Positions 54,389 to 62,816 of a stretch of DNA of 64,000 nt are shown here, one piece after another. The stretch lies in contig JACAFB010000002.1 of assembly GCA_013388545.1 (NCBI GenBank), forward strand, positions 110,260-174,259. The letters run 5' to 3'. The position numbers and the translations under genes were made by a program. Every line of letters starts with the position of its first letter. The stretch's first letter is position 1. The DNA is from Ignavibacteriaceae bacterium. GTDB lineage: Bacteria; Bacteroidota; Ignavibacteria; Ignavibacteriales; Ignavibacteriaceae. The notes under the pieces are model-generated. The model did no database searches, was not told where the DNA came from, and worked only from the letters and a program-made list of their open reading frames with translations.

Positions 54389-55874
54389 ATAATTGATTCG
54401 TCCAGTTATTGAAAGTATCTGAAACTTTCTCATTCATTTTTGAACTCTTGAAATTTCTATTCAAACTAGCAGCTAATGTGGCAGATGCTTTTAATTCATC
54501 TGATCTTTTATCCTGTTCGATTTTACCGGATAGTTCAGCTAATCTTTCTTCTAAAAAATTAATATGGAAATTCCCTTTTTCATAATCATAATGATTCATA
54601 ATAGATTGCAGCAAAGGAATATTATGAATTACACCGGCAATTCTGTATTCGAATAAAGCACTTTTCATTTTATTTATAGCAGAAATTCTATCATCAGACC
54701 AAACGATAAGTTTTGAAATTAAGGGATCATAGTGAATTGAAATTTCTGAATTTTGTGTAAAACCGGAATCAACTCTAATACCATTTCCTGATGGTTCACG
54801 ATAATGCAATATTATTCCGGTTGAAGGTAAAAAGTTTTCTCCCGGTTCTTCTGCATAAATTCTGCATTCAATAGCATGTCCATGAGATGAAATTTCTTTT
54901 TGTTTATATCTCAACTTATTACCACTGGCAATTAATATTTGTTCTTTAACTAAGTCAATACCAGTAATCCACTCAGTAACCGGATGTTCTACCTGTAATC
55001 GTGTATTCATCTCCAGAAAATAAAACTGTTTTTCTGAGTCCAATAAAAATTCAACTGTACCGGCATTGTAATAATTGCAAGCTTTAGCGGCATCTATTGC
55101 GGCAGAAGTAATTTGCTCCCGGATTTTTTCACTAATAACGGGCGAAGGGGATTCTTCGATGATTTTTTGATGTCTTCTTTGAATGGAGCATTCTCTTTCA
55201 AATAAATGCACATAATTGCCAAACTTATCTCCTAAAATCTGAACTTCAATGTGTCGTGGATTTACTAATAATTTTTCAATATAAATAGAATCGTCCACAA
55301 ATGCTTTTGCTGCTTCACGGCTTGTACTTTCAAACGAGGACCGAAATTCCTCATCAGAAAATACTTTTCTCATTCCTTTTCCTCCCCCGCCGGCCGCTGC
55401 TTTTAATAAGACCGGATACCCTATTTCCCTTGCTGTTTTTATTCCATCTTCAAATGATTTTATCGGTTCAGTGGTTCCGGGAACAATGGGTACTTTACTT
55501 TTAAACATTAATTTTCGTGCTTCTGTTTTATTACCCATCAGTCTAACTGATTCAGAAGAAGGACCAATAAAAACAATTTTACTATCTTCAACAAGTTTAA
55601 TGAAGTCCGGATTTTCGGAAAGGAAACCATAGCCCGGATGAATTGCATCCGCATTAATTTCTTTTGCAAGCTTAATGATTTTTTCTTTATTAAGGTAAGA
55701 TTTAGAAGAAACAGACTCTCCTATGTAATAAGATTCGTCAGCCAATCTGGTATGAAGCGAAGCTTTGTCTGCCTCAGAATAAATTGCTGCAGATTTAATT
55801 CCTAATTCTCTGCAAGCTCTGATTACTCTTAAAGCAATTTCGCCGCGATTTGCTATTAATATTTTTTGAAACAA
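54381..55874 (-). CDS. biotin carboxylase subunit (acyl-CoA carboxylase alpha)
   Basis: 497 aa. MFQKILIANRGEIALRVIRACREL opens the biotin carboxylase domain; the ATP-grasp has KAAAGGGGKGMRKV, ECSIQRRHQKIIEESP, EMNTRLQVEHPVTEWITGIDLV. It carboxylates biotin on the carrier protein using ATP and bicarbonate. Which carboxylase it serves (acetyl-, propionyl- or another acyl-CoA) cannot be decided without the carboxyltransferase. The C-terminal tail after about residue 450 is longer than in AccC. The start is TTG at 55874. Confidence 0.92.
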   Translation of the reverse strand: MFQKILIANRGEIALRVIRACRELGIKSAAIYSEADKASLHTRLADESYYIGESVSSKSYLNKEKIIKLAKEINADAIHPGYGFLSENPDFIKLVEDSKIVFIGPSSESVRLMGNKTEARKLMFKSKVPIVPGTTEPIKSFEDGIKTAREIGYPVLLKAAAGGGGKGMRKVFSDEEFRSSFESTSREAAKAFVDDSIYIEKLLVNPRHIEVQILGDKFGNYVHLFERECSIQRRHQKIIEESPSPVISEKIREQITSAAIDAAKACNYYNAGTVEFLLDSEKQFYFLEMNTRLQVEHPVTEWITGIDLVKEQILIASGNKLRYKQKEISSHGHAIECRIYAEEPGENFLPSTGIILHYREPSGNGIRVDSGFTQNSEISIHYDPLISKLIVWSDDRISAINKMKSALFEYRIAGVIHNIPLLQSIMNHYDYEKGNFHINFLEERLAELSGKIEQDKRSDELKASATLAASLNRNFKSSKMNEKVSDTFNNWTNQLYE

Positions 55875-55883
55875 TAATTAACC

Positions 55884-58232
55884 TTAGTTAAGCTCAATAA
55901 TTGTAATACCCTCTCCTCCAATCTCAACAGGAGCATAATTAAATGCTTTAACTTTGTCATGTTTCTTTAAAATATCCCAGACCATTTTTTTCAATACGCC
56001 TGTTCCTTTACCATGAAGAATTTCAATGCGATCCAACCCTGAGGTATAAGCGTCATCAATAAATTTAATAACTTCAAATTCTGCTTCATCCGGTTTTTCG
56101 CCTCTAATATCCAAACGATATGAAGGGAGATTAACCTGGTACTCAATTCTGGAAGTTGTGTTTTCCCTTGCTTCTGTTTTCGATGCCGAAACTAAATTCT
56201 CAAGTTTAACAACCATTTTAATCGACCCAACTCTTAACCCCGCATTTCCTTTGTCGTAATCAATCTCAACAATTTCACCTAAAGTTTGAGTGTTCTTTAA
56301 CCGTACAAAATTGCCGATTGTAAAATGTGTTTTTTCGGAGTCTAATTCAATATCCTGCGAAAAAAGATTTTTATTTTTCTCTTTTAGTTCCTTAACAATT
56401 TTTTGGGATTCTTTTATTACTTCCTTTTTTGCACCCGACTCCCGCAATTCTTTAATAATCTTTTCAATTTGTTTGTTAATGTCTTGAAGATAATTATCTG
56501 CCTCTTGTTTGGCTTTTTTTATAATTTCAGATTTTTCTTTTTCAAGCTTATCAATCTTGTTTTTATAAAGTTCGGTTAGCCCGGCAAGTCTGGTATTTTC
56601 AATTTCGATATTCTTTAATTTTTCAGCAACTATATTAGATTTTCTCTCAATGTCAGCTAAAAAATTTTCTAATTTATGCCTATCGGCATCAAGGTTTTGT
56701 TTTGCTGAGTTCAAAAATTTATCATTAAAACCAATTCTTTTTGCAACTTCAAATGCATAGCTTGAACCAGGAATTCCCTGTTTGAAAATATAATTCGGTG
56801 TCAGTTTATCGTGATCGAATTCCATCGCAGCATTTTCAATCCCTTCAGTCTGATCAGCAAATATTTTTAAGTTGCCGTGATGAGTTGATGCAAGAGTATA
56901 AGCTCCTTTTTCTTTTAGCTCAAGTAAAACAGCTGTGGCAATTGCAGATCCCTCAGAGGGATCAGTGCCAGTGCCTATTTCATCTAAAAGGACCAACGAA
57001 TCATTATCTGCTGAAGAAAGAATATTTCGGATGTTTCCAAGATGAGAGCTGAAAGTGGATAGATTATCTTCGATAGATTGTTCGTCTCCAATATCCAGCA
57101 AAATGTTCTTGAAAACTTTAAAGTCTGAGTCAGGGCTAACCGGAATGTGAATACCAGCTTGTAAAAGTGCACATAAAAGTCCTGTAGTTTTTAACACAAC
57201 AGTTTTTCCACCAGCATTAGGACCTGTTATAATAATTACTTTGTTCTCTTTTATTTCAAGATTAAGAGGGATAGTCTTATCCCGACCAAATTTTTTAAGA
57301 AGAATCGGGTGACGACCATTTTTGATAGAAAATATTTTTGATTTGTTTATCCCCGGAAATGAACCTATAATTTCAATTGAGTATCTGGCTCGTGCAAAAA
57401 GTGAATCTATATAAATTATCGTGTTAAACGAGTTTATTAAATCATCAGCATATTTGCCGATTAGCCGGGTTAATTCGCGGAGCAGCTTTTCAATTTCTCT
57501 TCTTTCAGCAAAAGAGAGAGAAACTATTTCGTTATTTAACTCGAGCGTTTCTTCAGGTTCAACATAAACTGTGTGACCGGTTGCGGATTCAGAATGAATA
57601 AATCCTCTTAAATGCCTCTTGTGTTCTGCCTTTACCGGGATAACCATTCTTCCATCTCTGAGTGTCAGGTAATCCTCACGAACAACATCCTTCTCTGAAA
57701 GTTTTTTGACAATGCGATTAATTGATTTAACTAATTCCTCTTTCTTATCAATCAATTCATTACGGATTTTTTTTAGTTCAGGACTTGCATTATCATTTAT
57801 TTCACCGGTTTCTTTAATAACTTTTTTTATATGATGCTCAAATACTTTATCGACGAAAAGATTTTTTGATATTTCATATAATTTTTCAGCTGATGCTGAG
57901 TTAGCCTTTAAATACTGAATTATATTTCTCGATGTTTCTGCCAGTTTAAGGATTTCCAGAATTTTTTTTGAGTCTAATACTGAACCTTCAACTCTACTTT
58001 GATTAAGACTCTTTGAAAGATCCGGCAGGAAATCAATCGGAGGACTTTGAAGATTGATTAATATATTTTTTGCTTCCTGGACAAGCTCATTTTCCTTTAT
58101 AACAGTATTAAGGTCGGATGAAGGCATTAAAGAAAGTATCTGCTCTTTTCCTTTTTCTGTTACTGCATAATTTGAAATGAAACCGAGAACTTTACCAAAC
58201 TCTAATTTATCTAACGACTGAGATGAAATCAT
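55884..58232 (-). CDS. mutS2: MutS2 family ATPase/endonuclease
   Basis: 782 aa. It lacks the MutS mismatch-recognition domains and carries the ATPase with Walker A GPNAGGKT (337-344), DEIGTGTDPSEGSAIA and a coiled region, ending in an Smr nuclease domain with LDIRGEKPDEAEFEVIKFIDDA and IEILHGKGTGVLK. MutS2 suppresses recombination and, in some bacteria, rescues collided ribosomes. The start overlaps the cvpA stop by four bases. Confidence 0.95.
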   Translation of the reverse strand: MISSQSLDKLEFGKVLGFISNYAVTEKGKEQILSLMPSSDLNTVIKENELVQEAKNILINLQSPPIDFLPDLSKSLNQSRVEGSVLDSKKILEILKLAETSRNIIQYLKANSASAEKLYEISKNLFVDKVFEHHIKKVIKETGEINDNASPELKKIRNELIDKKEELVKSINRIVKKLSEKDVVREDYLTLRDGRMVIPVKAEHKRHLRGFIHSESATGHTVYVEPEETLELNNEIVSLSFAERREIEKLLRELTRLIGKYADDLINSFNTIIYIDSLFARARYSIEIIGSFPGINKSKIFSIKNGRHPILLKKFGRDKTIPLNLEIKENKVIIITGPNAGGKTVVLKTTGLLCALLQAGIHIPVSPDSDFKVFKNILLDIGDEQSIEDNLSTFSSHLGNIRNILSSADNDSLVLLDEIGTGTDPSEGSAIATAVLLELKEKGAYTLASTHHGNLKIFADQTEGIENAAMEFDHDKLTPNYIFKQGIPGSSYAFEVAKRIGFNDKFLNSAKQNLDADRHKLENFLADIERKSNIVAEKLKNIEIENTRLAGLTELYKNKIDKLEKEKSEIIKKAKQEADNYLQDINKQIEKIIKELRESGAKKEVIKESQKIVKELKEKNKNLFSQDIELDSEKTHFTIGNFVRLKNTQTLGEIVEIDYDKGNAGLRVGSIKMVVKLENLVSASKTEARENTTSRIEYQVNLPSYRLDIRGEKPDEAEFEVIKFIDDAYTSGLDRIEILHGKGTGVLKKMVWDILKKHDKVKAFNYAPVEIGGEGITIIELN

Positions 58233-58750
58233 TTTATCGTGTCTTTTTCATTGATATAATTTCTGATAACTTCATCGGTTGGTGTGGTATAGTTTCCAAG
58301 ATATTCTATTGCAAATGGTATAATTTTCATAGTGTCAGTGTAGAATAAAGAGTTCTCTGCTGATTTTTTACCGGGCACATTAAAAATATTTAGAATCAAA
58401 AAAACGGCACTCAGGAAAAAAAGCATTTGAATAGTCCCTGCAATACCCCCTAGAATTTGATTAAGCAAATTGTTAATGCGATCAAAAGGATGTACGATTC
58501 TTTTAATAACCGAAGCTATAAGTACAACAGCAGAAAAAATCAAAACGCCTGCAACAATTTCTGAAAGATAATATTCTATTCCTGTAACCGACTCTAAGAG
58601 TCTGCCAAGCCTTGATGAAAAACTAACTGCAAGAAAAACAGCAATTATCAAACCCGTTATGCCAATTAGCTTCCTTATGATTCCATCTTTGAAACCAAAT
58701 ATAAAGCCGATGCCAACAGCAAGAATTATTATTAGGTCTATAAGGCTCAA
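58229..58750 (-). CDS. CvpA-family membrane protein
   Basis: 173 aa with four hydrophobic segments (about residues 5-22, 28-48, 66-84 and 105-122) and the family-like ILAVGIGFIFGFKDGIIRKLIGITGLIIAV opening. CvpA proteins relate to colicin V secretion in E. coli and to surface or biofilm traits elsewhere; the molecular function is not settled. The start is TTG, overlapping the yqeY stop by four bases (TTGA). Confidence 0.85.
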   Translation of the reverse strand: MSLIDLIIILAVGIGFIFGFKDGIIRKLIGITGLIIAVFLAVSFSSRLGRLLESVTGIEYYLSEIVAGVLIFSAVVLIASVIKRIVHPFDRINNLLNQILGGIAGTIQMLFFLSAVFLILNIFNVPGKKSAENSLFYTDTMKIIPFAIEYLGNYTTPTDEVIRNYINEKDTIK

Positions 58751-59199
58751 TTCATTCCCAGAAATTTTTCGACTAATGATCTGACAGCTTTTCCATCAGC
58801 CTTCCCTTTAAGTGCTTTCATCGCTGCAGGCATTAGCTTAGGAAAATCTTCTTTTGATTTTGCATTCATTTCATTTGCAATTTTTTTAATCTCAGAATTG
58901 ATTTCTTCTTCTGTCAATTGTTTAGGAAGATATTCAAGAATGATTTTCAATTCATTTTCCTCTGCTGCAGCAAGTTCCTCTCTGCCCCCAAGCCTGAATT
59001 GCTCGATGGATTCTTTTCTTTTCTTTGCAGCTGAATTTAATAACTGAATTTCATCTTCCGATGAAAGTTCTTTTGCAGCACCGCTTTTTTCAAATTCAAG
59101 AATCATAGCGCGAATAGAGCGAACGGTATTCAACCTTGCTTTATCGCCTGATTTCATGGCTGCTTTTAAATCTTCACTAATTTTTTCTTTTAACGTCAT
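58747..59199 (-). CDS. yqeY: GatB/YqeY-domain protein
   Basis: 150 aa. The YqeY fold: LKEKISEDLKAAMKSGDKARLNTVRSIRAMI at the start, a central helical linker, and EFLPKQLT/ITEEEIN-like C-terminal half ending in GKADGKAVRSLVEKFLG. YqeY resembles the tRNA-binding tail of GatB and is often found with housekeeping translation and repair genes; its precise role is not established. It is the first gene of the yqeY-cvpA-mutS2 run. Confidence 0.92.
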   Translation of the reverse strand: MTLKEKISEDLKAAMKSGDKARLNTVRSIRAMILEFEKSGAAKELSSEDEIQLLNSAAKKRKESIEQFRLGGREELAAAEENELKIILEYLPKQLTEEEINSEIKKIANEMNAKSKEDFPKLMPAAMKALKGKADGKAVRSLVEKFLGMN

Positions 59200-59237
59200 G
59201 AGAGTCTCACTTTGATTTTTTACTAACTCAATAAAAA

Positions 59238-59651
59238 TTAATATTTCTGTGTTGATGAATAATTTATTCTAAGACAGTAAGCTTTTCTCAGCTCCTGCTG
59301 AATATCTGTAACCAGGCCCATATCTACATTCCGGTCAATTCTTAACGATACAATTATTCCCTGCATTGATTGGCGTTTTGAATACATTATATCTTTTAAT
59401 TCATCAAGTTTAATTACACTGTCATTAACCTGAATGTTTTTTTCTTTTCCAACCCACAGGTAAGAAACTAATCTTTTATTCTCGATTTTTTCAAGTGATT
59501 CAGCTTCCGGTAATTTGTAATCAACGAGTACATTAACATCTCTTAAAGTTGTAGTAACCATGAAAAACAACAAAAGCATAAAAACAATGTCAGGCATCGA
59601 TGCAGTTGGTATTTCAGGTTTTGTATTTCCTCTTCTTTTATCGAATTTCAT
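59238..59651 (-). CDS. ExbD/TolR-family biopolymer transport protein (second copy)
   Basis: 137 aa. After a charged start, IPTASMPDIVFMLLLFFMVTTTL forms the single N-terminal membrane helix with the Asp (D22) that is the usual proton-path residue in ExbD/TolR. The C-terminal periplasmic domain is short. It couples proton flow through an ExbB-like stator to TonB- or Tol-type envelope work. It starts two bases after the other exbD stop. The two copies share the helix motif but differ in their periplasmic parts. Confidence 0.9.
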   Translation of the reverse strand: MKFDKRRGNTKPEIPTASMPDIVFMLLLFFMVTTTLRDVNVLVDYKLPEAESLEKIENKRLVSYLWVGKEKNIQVNDSVIKLDELKDIMYSKRQSMQGIIVSLRIDRNVDMGLVTDIQQELRKAYCLRINYSSTQKY

Positions 59652-59653
59652 AT

Positions 59654-60181
59654 TTAGTTTGTTCCGGGTTCCGCAAGAGAAATTATTATAGGAATTTTTT
59701 CTTTTATAATTTTCTGAGTATCCGTATCGAGATCTTTATATTTTTGTCCATAATTCGCCAAAGAATATTCTTCCCTTACAATAAAATAAGCCTTCTTAAC
59801 CTGGTCAAGTACGCTTATATATTTACTATAAACTGTTTTTCTGTCTGTTTTGATCGAAACTATTAATTTTTTATTTGAAGGAACATCAATTTTATCTGTA
59901 ATAAGTGGTTTGAGATTATTACTGATCTCTCCAATTTCAATGTATCTGTCATTGAAAACAATATCACCTTTTTCATTGATATAAAGAGTAGCAATCCTGT
60001 CTTTTTGAACATCGATTTGAGGTATTTTTTCAGGAGGCAGGTACTCGGGAAGAGTTAATCCTATTCCTGTATCGATATCAAAAGTAGTAGCAACAAGAAA
60101 AAACAACAACAGGTTAAAAGCAATATCAGCCATTGAGGCCGTTGGAATTGATGCTTCTTTAATTTTTCTGCGTCGAATCAT
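59654..60181 (-). CDS. ExbD/TolR-family biopolymer transport protein (first copy)
   Basis: 175 aa. IPTASMADIAFNLLLFFLVATTF is the membrane helix with the conserved Asp in the ADIAF segment. The periplasmic region is longer than the second copy. Two tandem ExbD genes after an ExbB gene is common in Bacteroidota and may supply a heteromeric stator. It lies 14 bases after exbB. Confidence 0.9.
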   Translation of the reverse strand: MIRRRKIKEASIPTASMADIAFNLLLFFLVATTFDIDTGIGLTLPEYLPPEKIPQIDVQKDRIATLYINEKGDIVFNDRYIEIGEISNNLKPLITDKIDVPSNKKLIVSIKTDRKTVYSKYISVLDQVKKAYFIVREEYSLANYGQKYKDLDTDTQKIIKEKIPIIISLAEPGTN

Positions 60182-60195
60182 TTTATGAAATATCT

Positions 60196-60897
60196 TTAAA
60201 CTTTTTTCTGTTTATTTTTCAATTCATATAGCGCATCAACCAATTCAATTGCTCCTTCTTCCATATCACCAACAATAAAATCAATTCTTGAAATAAAGTA
60301 ATTGTAAAACAACTGCAGAAACATTGCTACAACAAGCCCGAATAAAGTTGTAAGCAAAGCGATTGCAATACCTTCTGCAACAATAGCCGGAGAGATCTGA
60401 TTAGCTTCTTTAATTGCATCGAAAGCTTCAATCATTCCCTGAACGGTTCCAGTAAAACCCAGCATAGGTGAAAGCGTGATAAAAGTTGAAATCCAAATTA
60501 GTCCTCTTTCAAGAAACCCCATCTCAATGTTACCGTATGTTGTTATTGCTTTTTCAACTGATTCAAGACCTTCATCGGCACGAAGGAGACCTGCATAAAA
60601 AATAGAAGCAACCGGGCCCCTGGTATTTCGGCAAATTTCTTTTGCTTGTTCAACACCCTGTTCCTGAAGAGCAATCTTAACTTTTTTAACAAATTCTTTT
60701 ATATCAATTCTTGCACGTGATAATGTCCAGGTTCTTTCTATAACAAAAGCGAGACCAAAAACAAGACAAGCAAGAATCGGATGCATAAAAATTCCTCCGG
60801 CTTCGTACTTTTCAGTTAACCAATTCAAAAGGCCGGTTTGATTTGTTGTCTGTGCAATAATTGAGTAAGTGTTTAACATGAACTCAGCAATATACAT
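60196..60897 (-). CDS. MotA/TolQ/ExbB-family proton channel protein
   Basis: 233 aa. Three hydrophobic segments (about residues 30-52, 132-155 and 170-195) and FTGTVQGMIEAFDAIKEANQISPAIVAEGIAIALLTTLFGLVVAM, the conserved ExbB/TolQ core. With the ExbD subunits it forms the proton-driven motor complex. The ATG at 60897 has GGAG upstream; a TTG six codons earlier has no ribosome-binding site. tonB is not in the window, so the specific system (TonB, Tol or other) is undecided. Confidence 0.92.
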   Translation of the reverse strand: MYIAEFMLNTYSIIAQTTNQTGLLNWLTEKYEAGGIFMHPILACLVFGLAFVIERTWTLSRARIDIKEFVKKVKIALQEQGVEQAKEICRNTRGPVASIFYAGLLRADEGLESVEKAITTYGNIEMGFLERGLIWISTFITLSPMLGFTGTVQGMIEAFDAIKEANQISPAIVAEGIAIALLTTLFGLVVAMFLQLFYNYFISRIDFIVGDMEEGAIELVDALYELKNKQKKV

Positions 60898-60947
60898 AAT
60901 GATAAAGCTCCACAATATTTAAGAATAATCCACGATGATAATTAATA

Positions 60948-61637
60948 TCAAATTTCGAAACGGTTTTTAAGGGTAATAACATTTCCTGAAACAAAGTTGT
61001 AGCATTCAAATAATTTATGAACAAGTTCTCCTATTTCATTCGGTTTCATCCAACGGGAAAAATCTGCATCAACCATCCAATCCCTGTTTGAAGGTGTATC
61101 AATTATAAACGGAGCGATTCCATTTACAGATAAATTTATTTTTTCACCCTCATGGGCAAGTGATTTTATGAGATGTACAAGCGCAGATTTTGAAGCACCG
61201 TAAGCAGCTTTACCGGTTTCATTCTGAAAAACTGAATAAGCGGCTGTAAAACAAGCTGCACCGGAATGCGATTTAATAATAAGCTTTGAAAAATGTTTTG
61301 CAATCAGAACGTTTGTCATCAGGTTTATATCAAACATTCTTTTCCACTCATCAAAATCTTTGTCCCAGATTTCAGATCCTCCTGCAAATCCTCCAATAGA
61401 ACTAAAAAGAAAAAATTTTTTTGAACGATCAGGTTTTATCTCACTGAAAGCCTCAATAACATTTTGTTCAATGGAAAGATCTTTAATTGCAACTTTTTTA
61501 ATTTTTTCAGTATTAGTCGGTTCGTGAAATTTAAAGTCGAAAAGAATTACAGAATCGTAATCCTTTTCAACCAAAGCGGAAGAGATTCCCTTTCCCAGTG
61601 CTCCTTCTGAACCGAATATGAGAAGTTCCTTTTTCAT
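60948..61637 (-). CDS. short-chain dehydrogenase/reductase family protein
   Basis: 229 aa. A Rossmann nucleotide-binding opening (IFGSEGALGKGISSALVEKDY) and the catalytic YxxxK in AYGASKSALVHLIKSLAHE are seen; the sequence between them is fairly divergent. Substrate and cofactor preference (NAD or NADP) cannot be read. It overlaps the EEP nuclease gene by four bases and lies 50 bases before exbB, so these genes share a transcription unit. Confidence 0.85.
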   Translation of the reverse strand: MKKELLIFGSEGALGKGISSALVEKDYDSVILFDFKFHEPTNTEKIKKVAIKDLSIEQNVIEAFSEIKPDRSKKFFLFSSIGGFAGGSEIWDKDFDEWKRMFDINLMTNVLIAKHFSKLIIKSHSGAACFTAAYSVFQNETGKAAYGASKSALVHLIKSLAHEGEKINLSVNGIAPFIIDTPSNRDWMVDADFSRWMKPNEIGELVHKLFECYNFVSGNVITLKNRFEI

Positions 61638-62686
61638 TTCTTGATTCCCTGAAGTAAAAATTTTGCTGTTACCGGAAAGTGATCACTGTATCCGCCAAGA
61701 TACCTGCTTCCGCCGAAAGTCGGAAATGGGGTATCTTTAAACTTTCCTGAATGCGTAACAATGAATGAAGGATTGTAGATTTCAAATGAATCACATAAGT
61801 ACTTCAAATCTTTTCCAAAAATGATTGAGCCGGAAGCAATGATTTGATCAATCATATTCCAGTCATCCTGATACTTTAAAGTTCCTTTTCCCTCTTTATA
61901 AAGCTTATAAGATAGGTTTAATAATCGCCCGCCATAATTCACTTTTGTAATTGCTGATGTTGAATCACAATAAAATTTTTCAGCTTTCAGAACCTCGCTA
62001 ATAGACTCATCAACTGCTTCATCATTAAAATCACCAATAATCAGAATATTTGCTCCGCCATCAGATTTGAAAACTTTATCTATTCTCTCACGAAGAACTT
62101 TAGCAGCAATTTTTCTATTTCCTCGTGTTTCATTTTCTCCACCTCTTCTTGATGGCCAATGATTTACAAATACATTTAATGATTTTCCATTTTTCATTTT
62201 CAAGTCAACACCGAAAATCAATCTAGAGTACGAATTATCCGGCAGTTTAACAGTATCACCACTAACCTTAATTAGCTTAAATTTTTCAGGATTAAAAATC
62301 AAAGCATTGTCAATTCCACGGCCATCAGGTGATTCAAGATGCGCTATTTGGTATTTTTTGTCCTTAAGGAACTTTTCAAGAAGTGAATCAAGGACAAGTT
62401 TATTTTCAACTTCACAGAGACCAATAATATCCGGGCCTGAATTCTCATTCATCGACCTGATCACTCTTGAAATATTATAAAGCTTTTTTTCAAATCTTTC
62501 CCACGTCCACTCTTTAGAACCGTCAGGTAAAAATTCAGCATCATCCTTTTTCGGATCATCGAGCGGATCAAAAAGGTTTTCAACATTCCAGAATGCTACA
62601 AAAATTGTATCGCTTGAACCTTTAACAGAACACGCATTCAATGAGAATTGAAAAAAATAAAGAAAAATTAACAATATGTACTTCAA
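61634..62686 (-). CDS. secreted endonuclease/exonuclease/phosphatase-family protein
   Basis: 350 aa. The N-terminus (FQFSLNAC) may be a lipoprotein signal. The EEP fold is supported by AFWNVENLFDPLDDP, GLCEVENKLVLDSL (the metal Glu), HWPSRRGG, IGDFNDEAVDES and the late YSDHFPVTAKF with catalytic Asp-His. Substrates range from DNA/RNA to phosphoinositides and sphingomyelin; extracellular nuclease is the most likely for this type. The start is TTG at 62686 after a GAGG site. Confidence 0.88.
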   Translation of the reverse strand: MKYILLIFLYFFQFSLNACSVKGSSDTIFVAFWNVENLFDPLDDPKKDDAEFLPDGSKEWTWERFEKKLYNISRVIRSMNENSGPDIIGLCEVENKLVLDSLLEKFLKDKKYQIAHLESPDGRGIDNALIFNPEKFKLIKVSGDTVKLPDNSYSRLIFGVDLKMKNGKSLNVFVNHWPSRRGGENETRGNRKIAAKVLRERIDKVFKSDGGANILIIGDFNDEAVDESISEVLKAEKFYCDSTSAITKVNYGGRLLNLSYKLYKEGKGTLKYQDDWNMIDQIIASGSIIFGKDLKYLCDSFEIYNPSFIVTHSGKFKDTPFPTFGGSRYLGGYSDHFPVTAKFLLQGIKK

Positions 62687-62816
62687 ATTATCCTCAAAAT
62701 TTCATTTTATTTTTTGAAGTAAATTTAATTAAGATTAGATTCGATTGCTAATTTGAAATTCGTCCCTTTGTTTTTTATTTCTTAAAAAAATTCTCATTGA
62801 AAGTAACTTTAAGTAG
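62687..62816. other. 130-bp divergent spacer between the EEP nuclease gene and polA
   Basis: AT-rich with no ORF. It must carry both divergent promoters. A plus-strand TAACTTTA (62803-62810, near the polA ATG) resembles the parA box, but I cannot define a full promoter for either direction. Confidence 0.4.
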
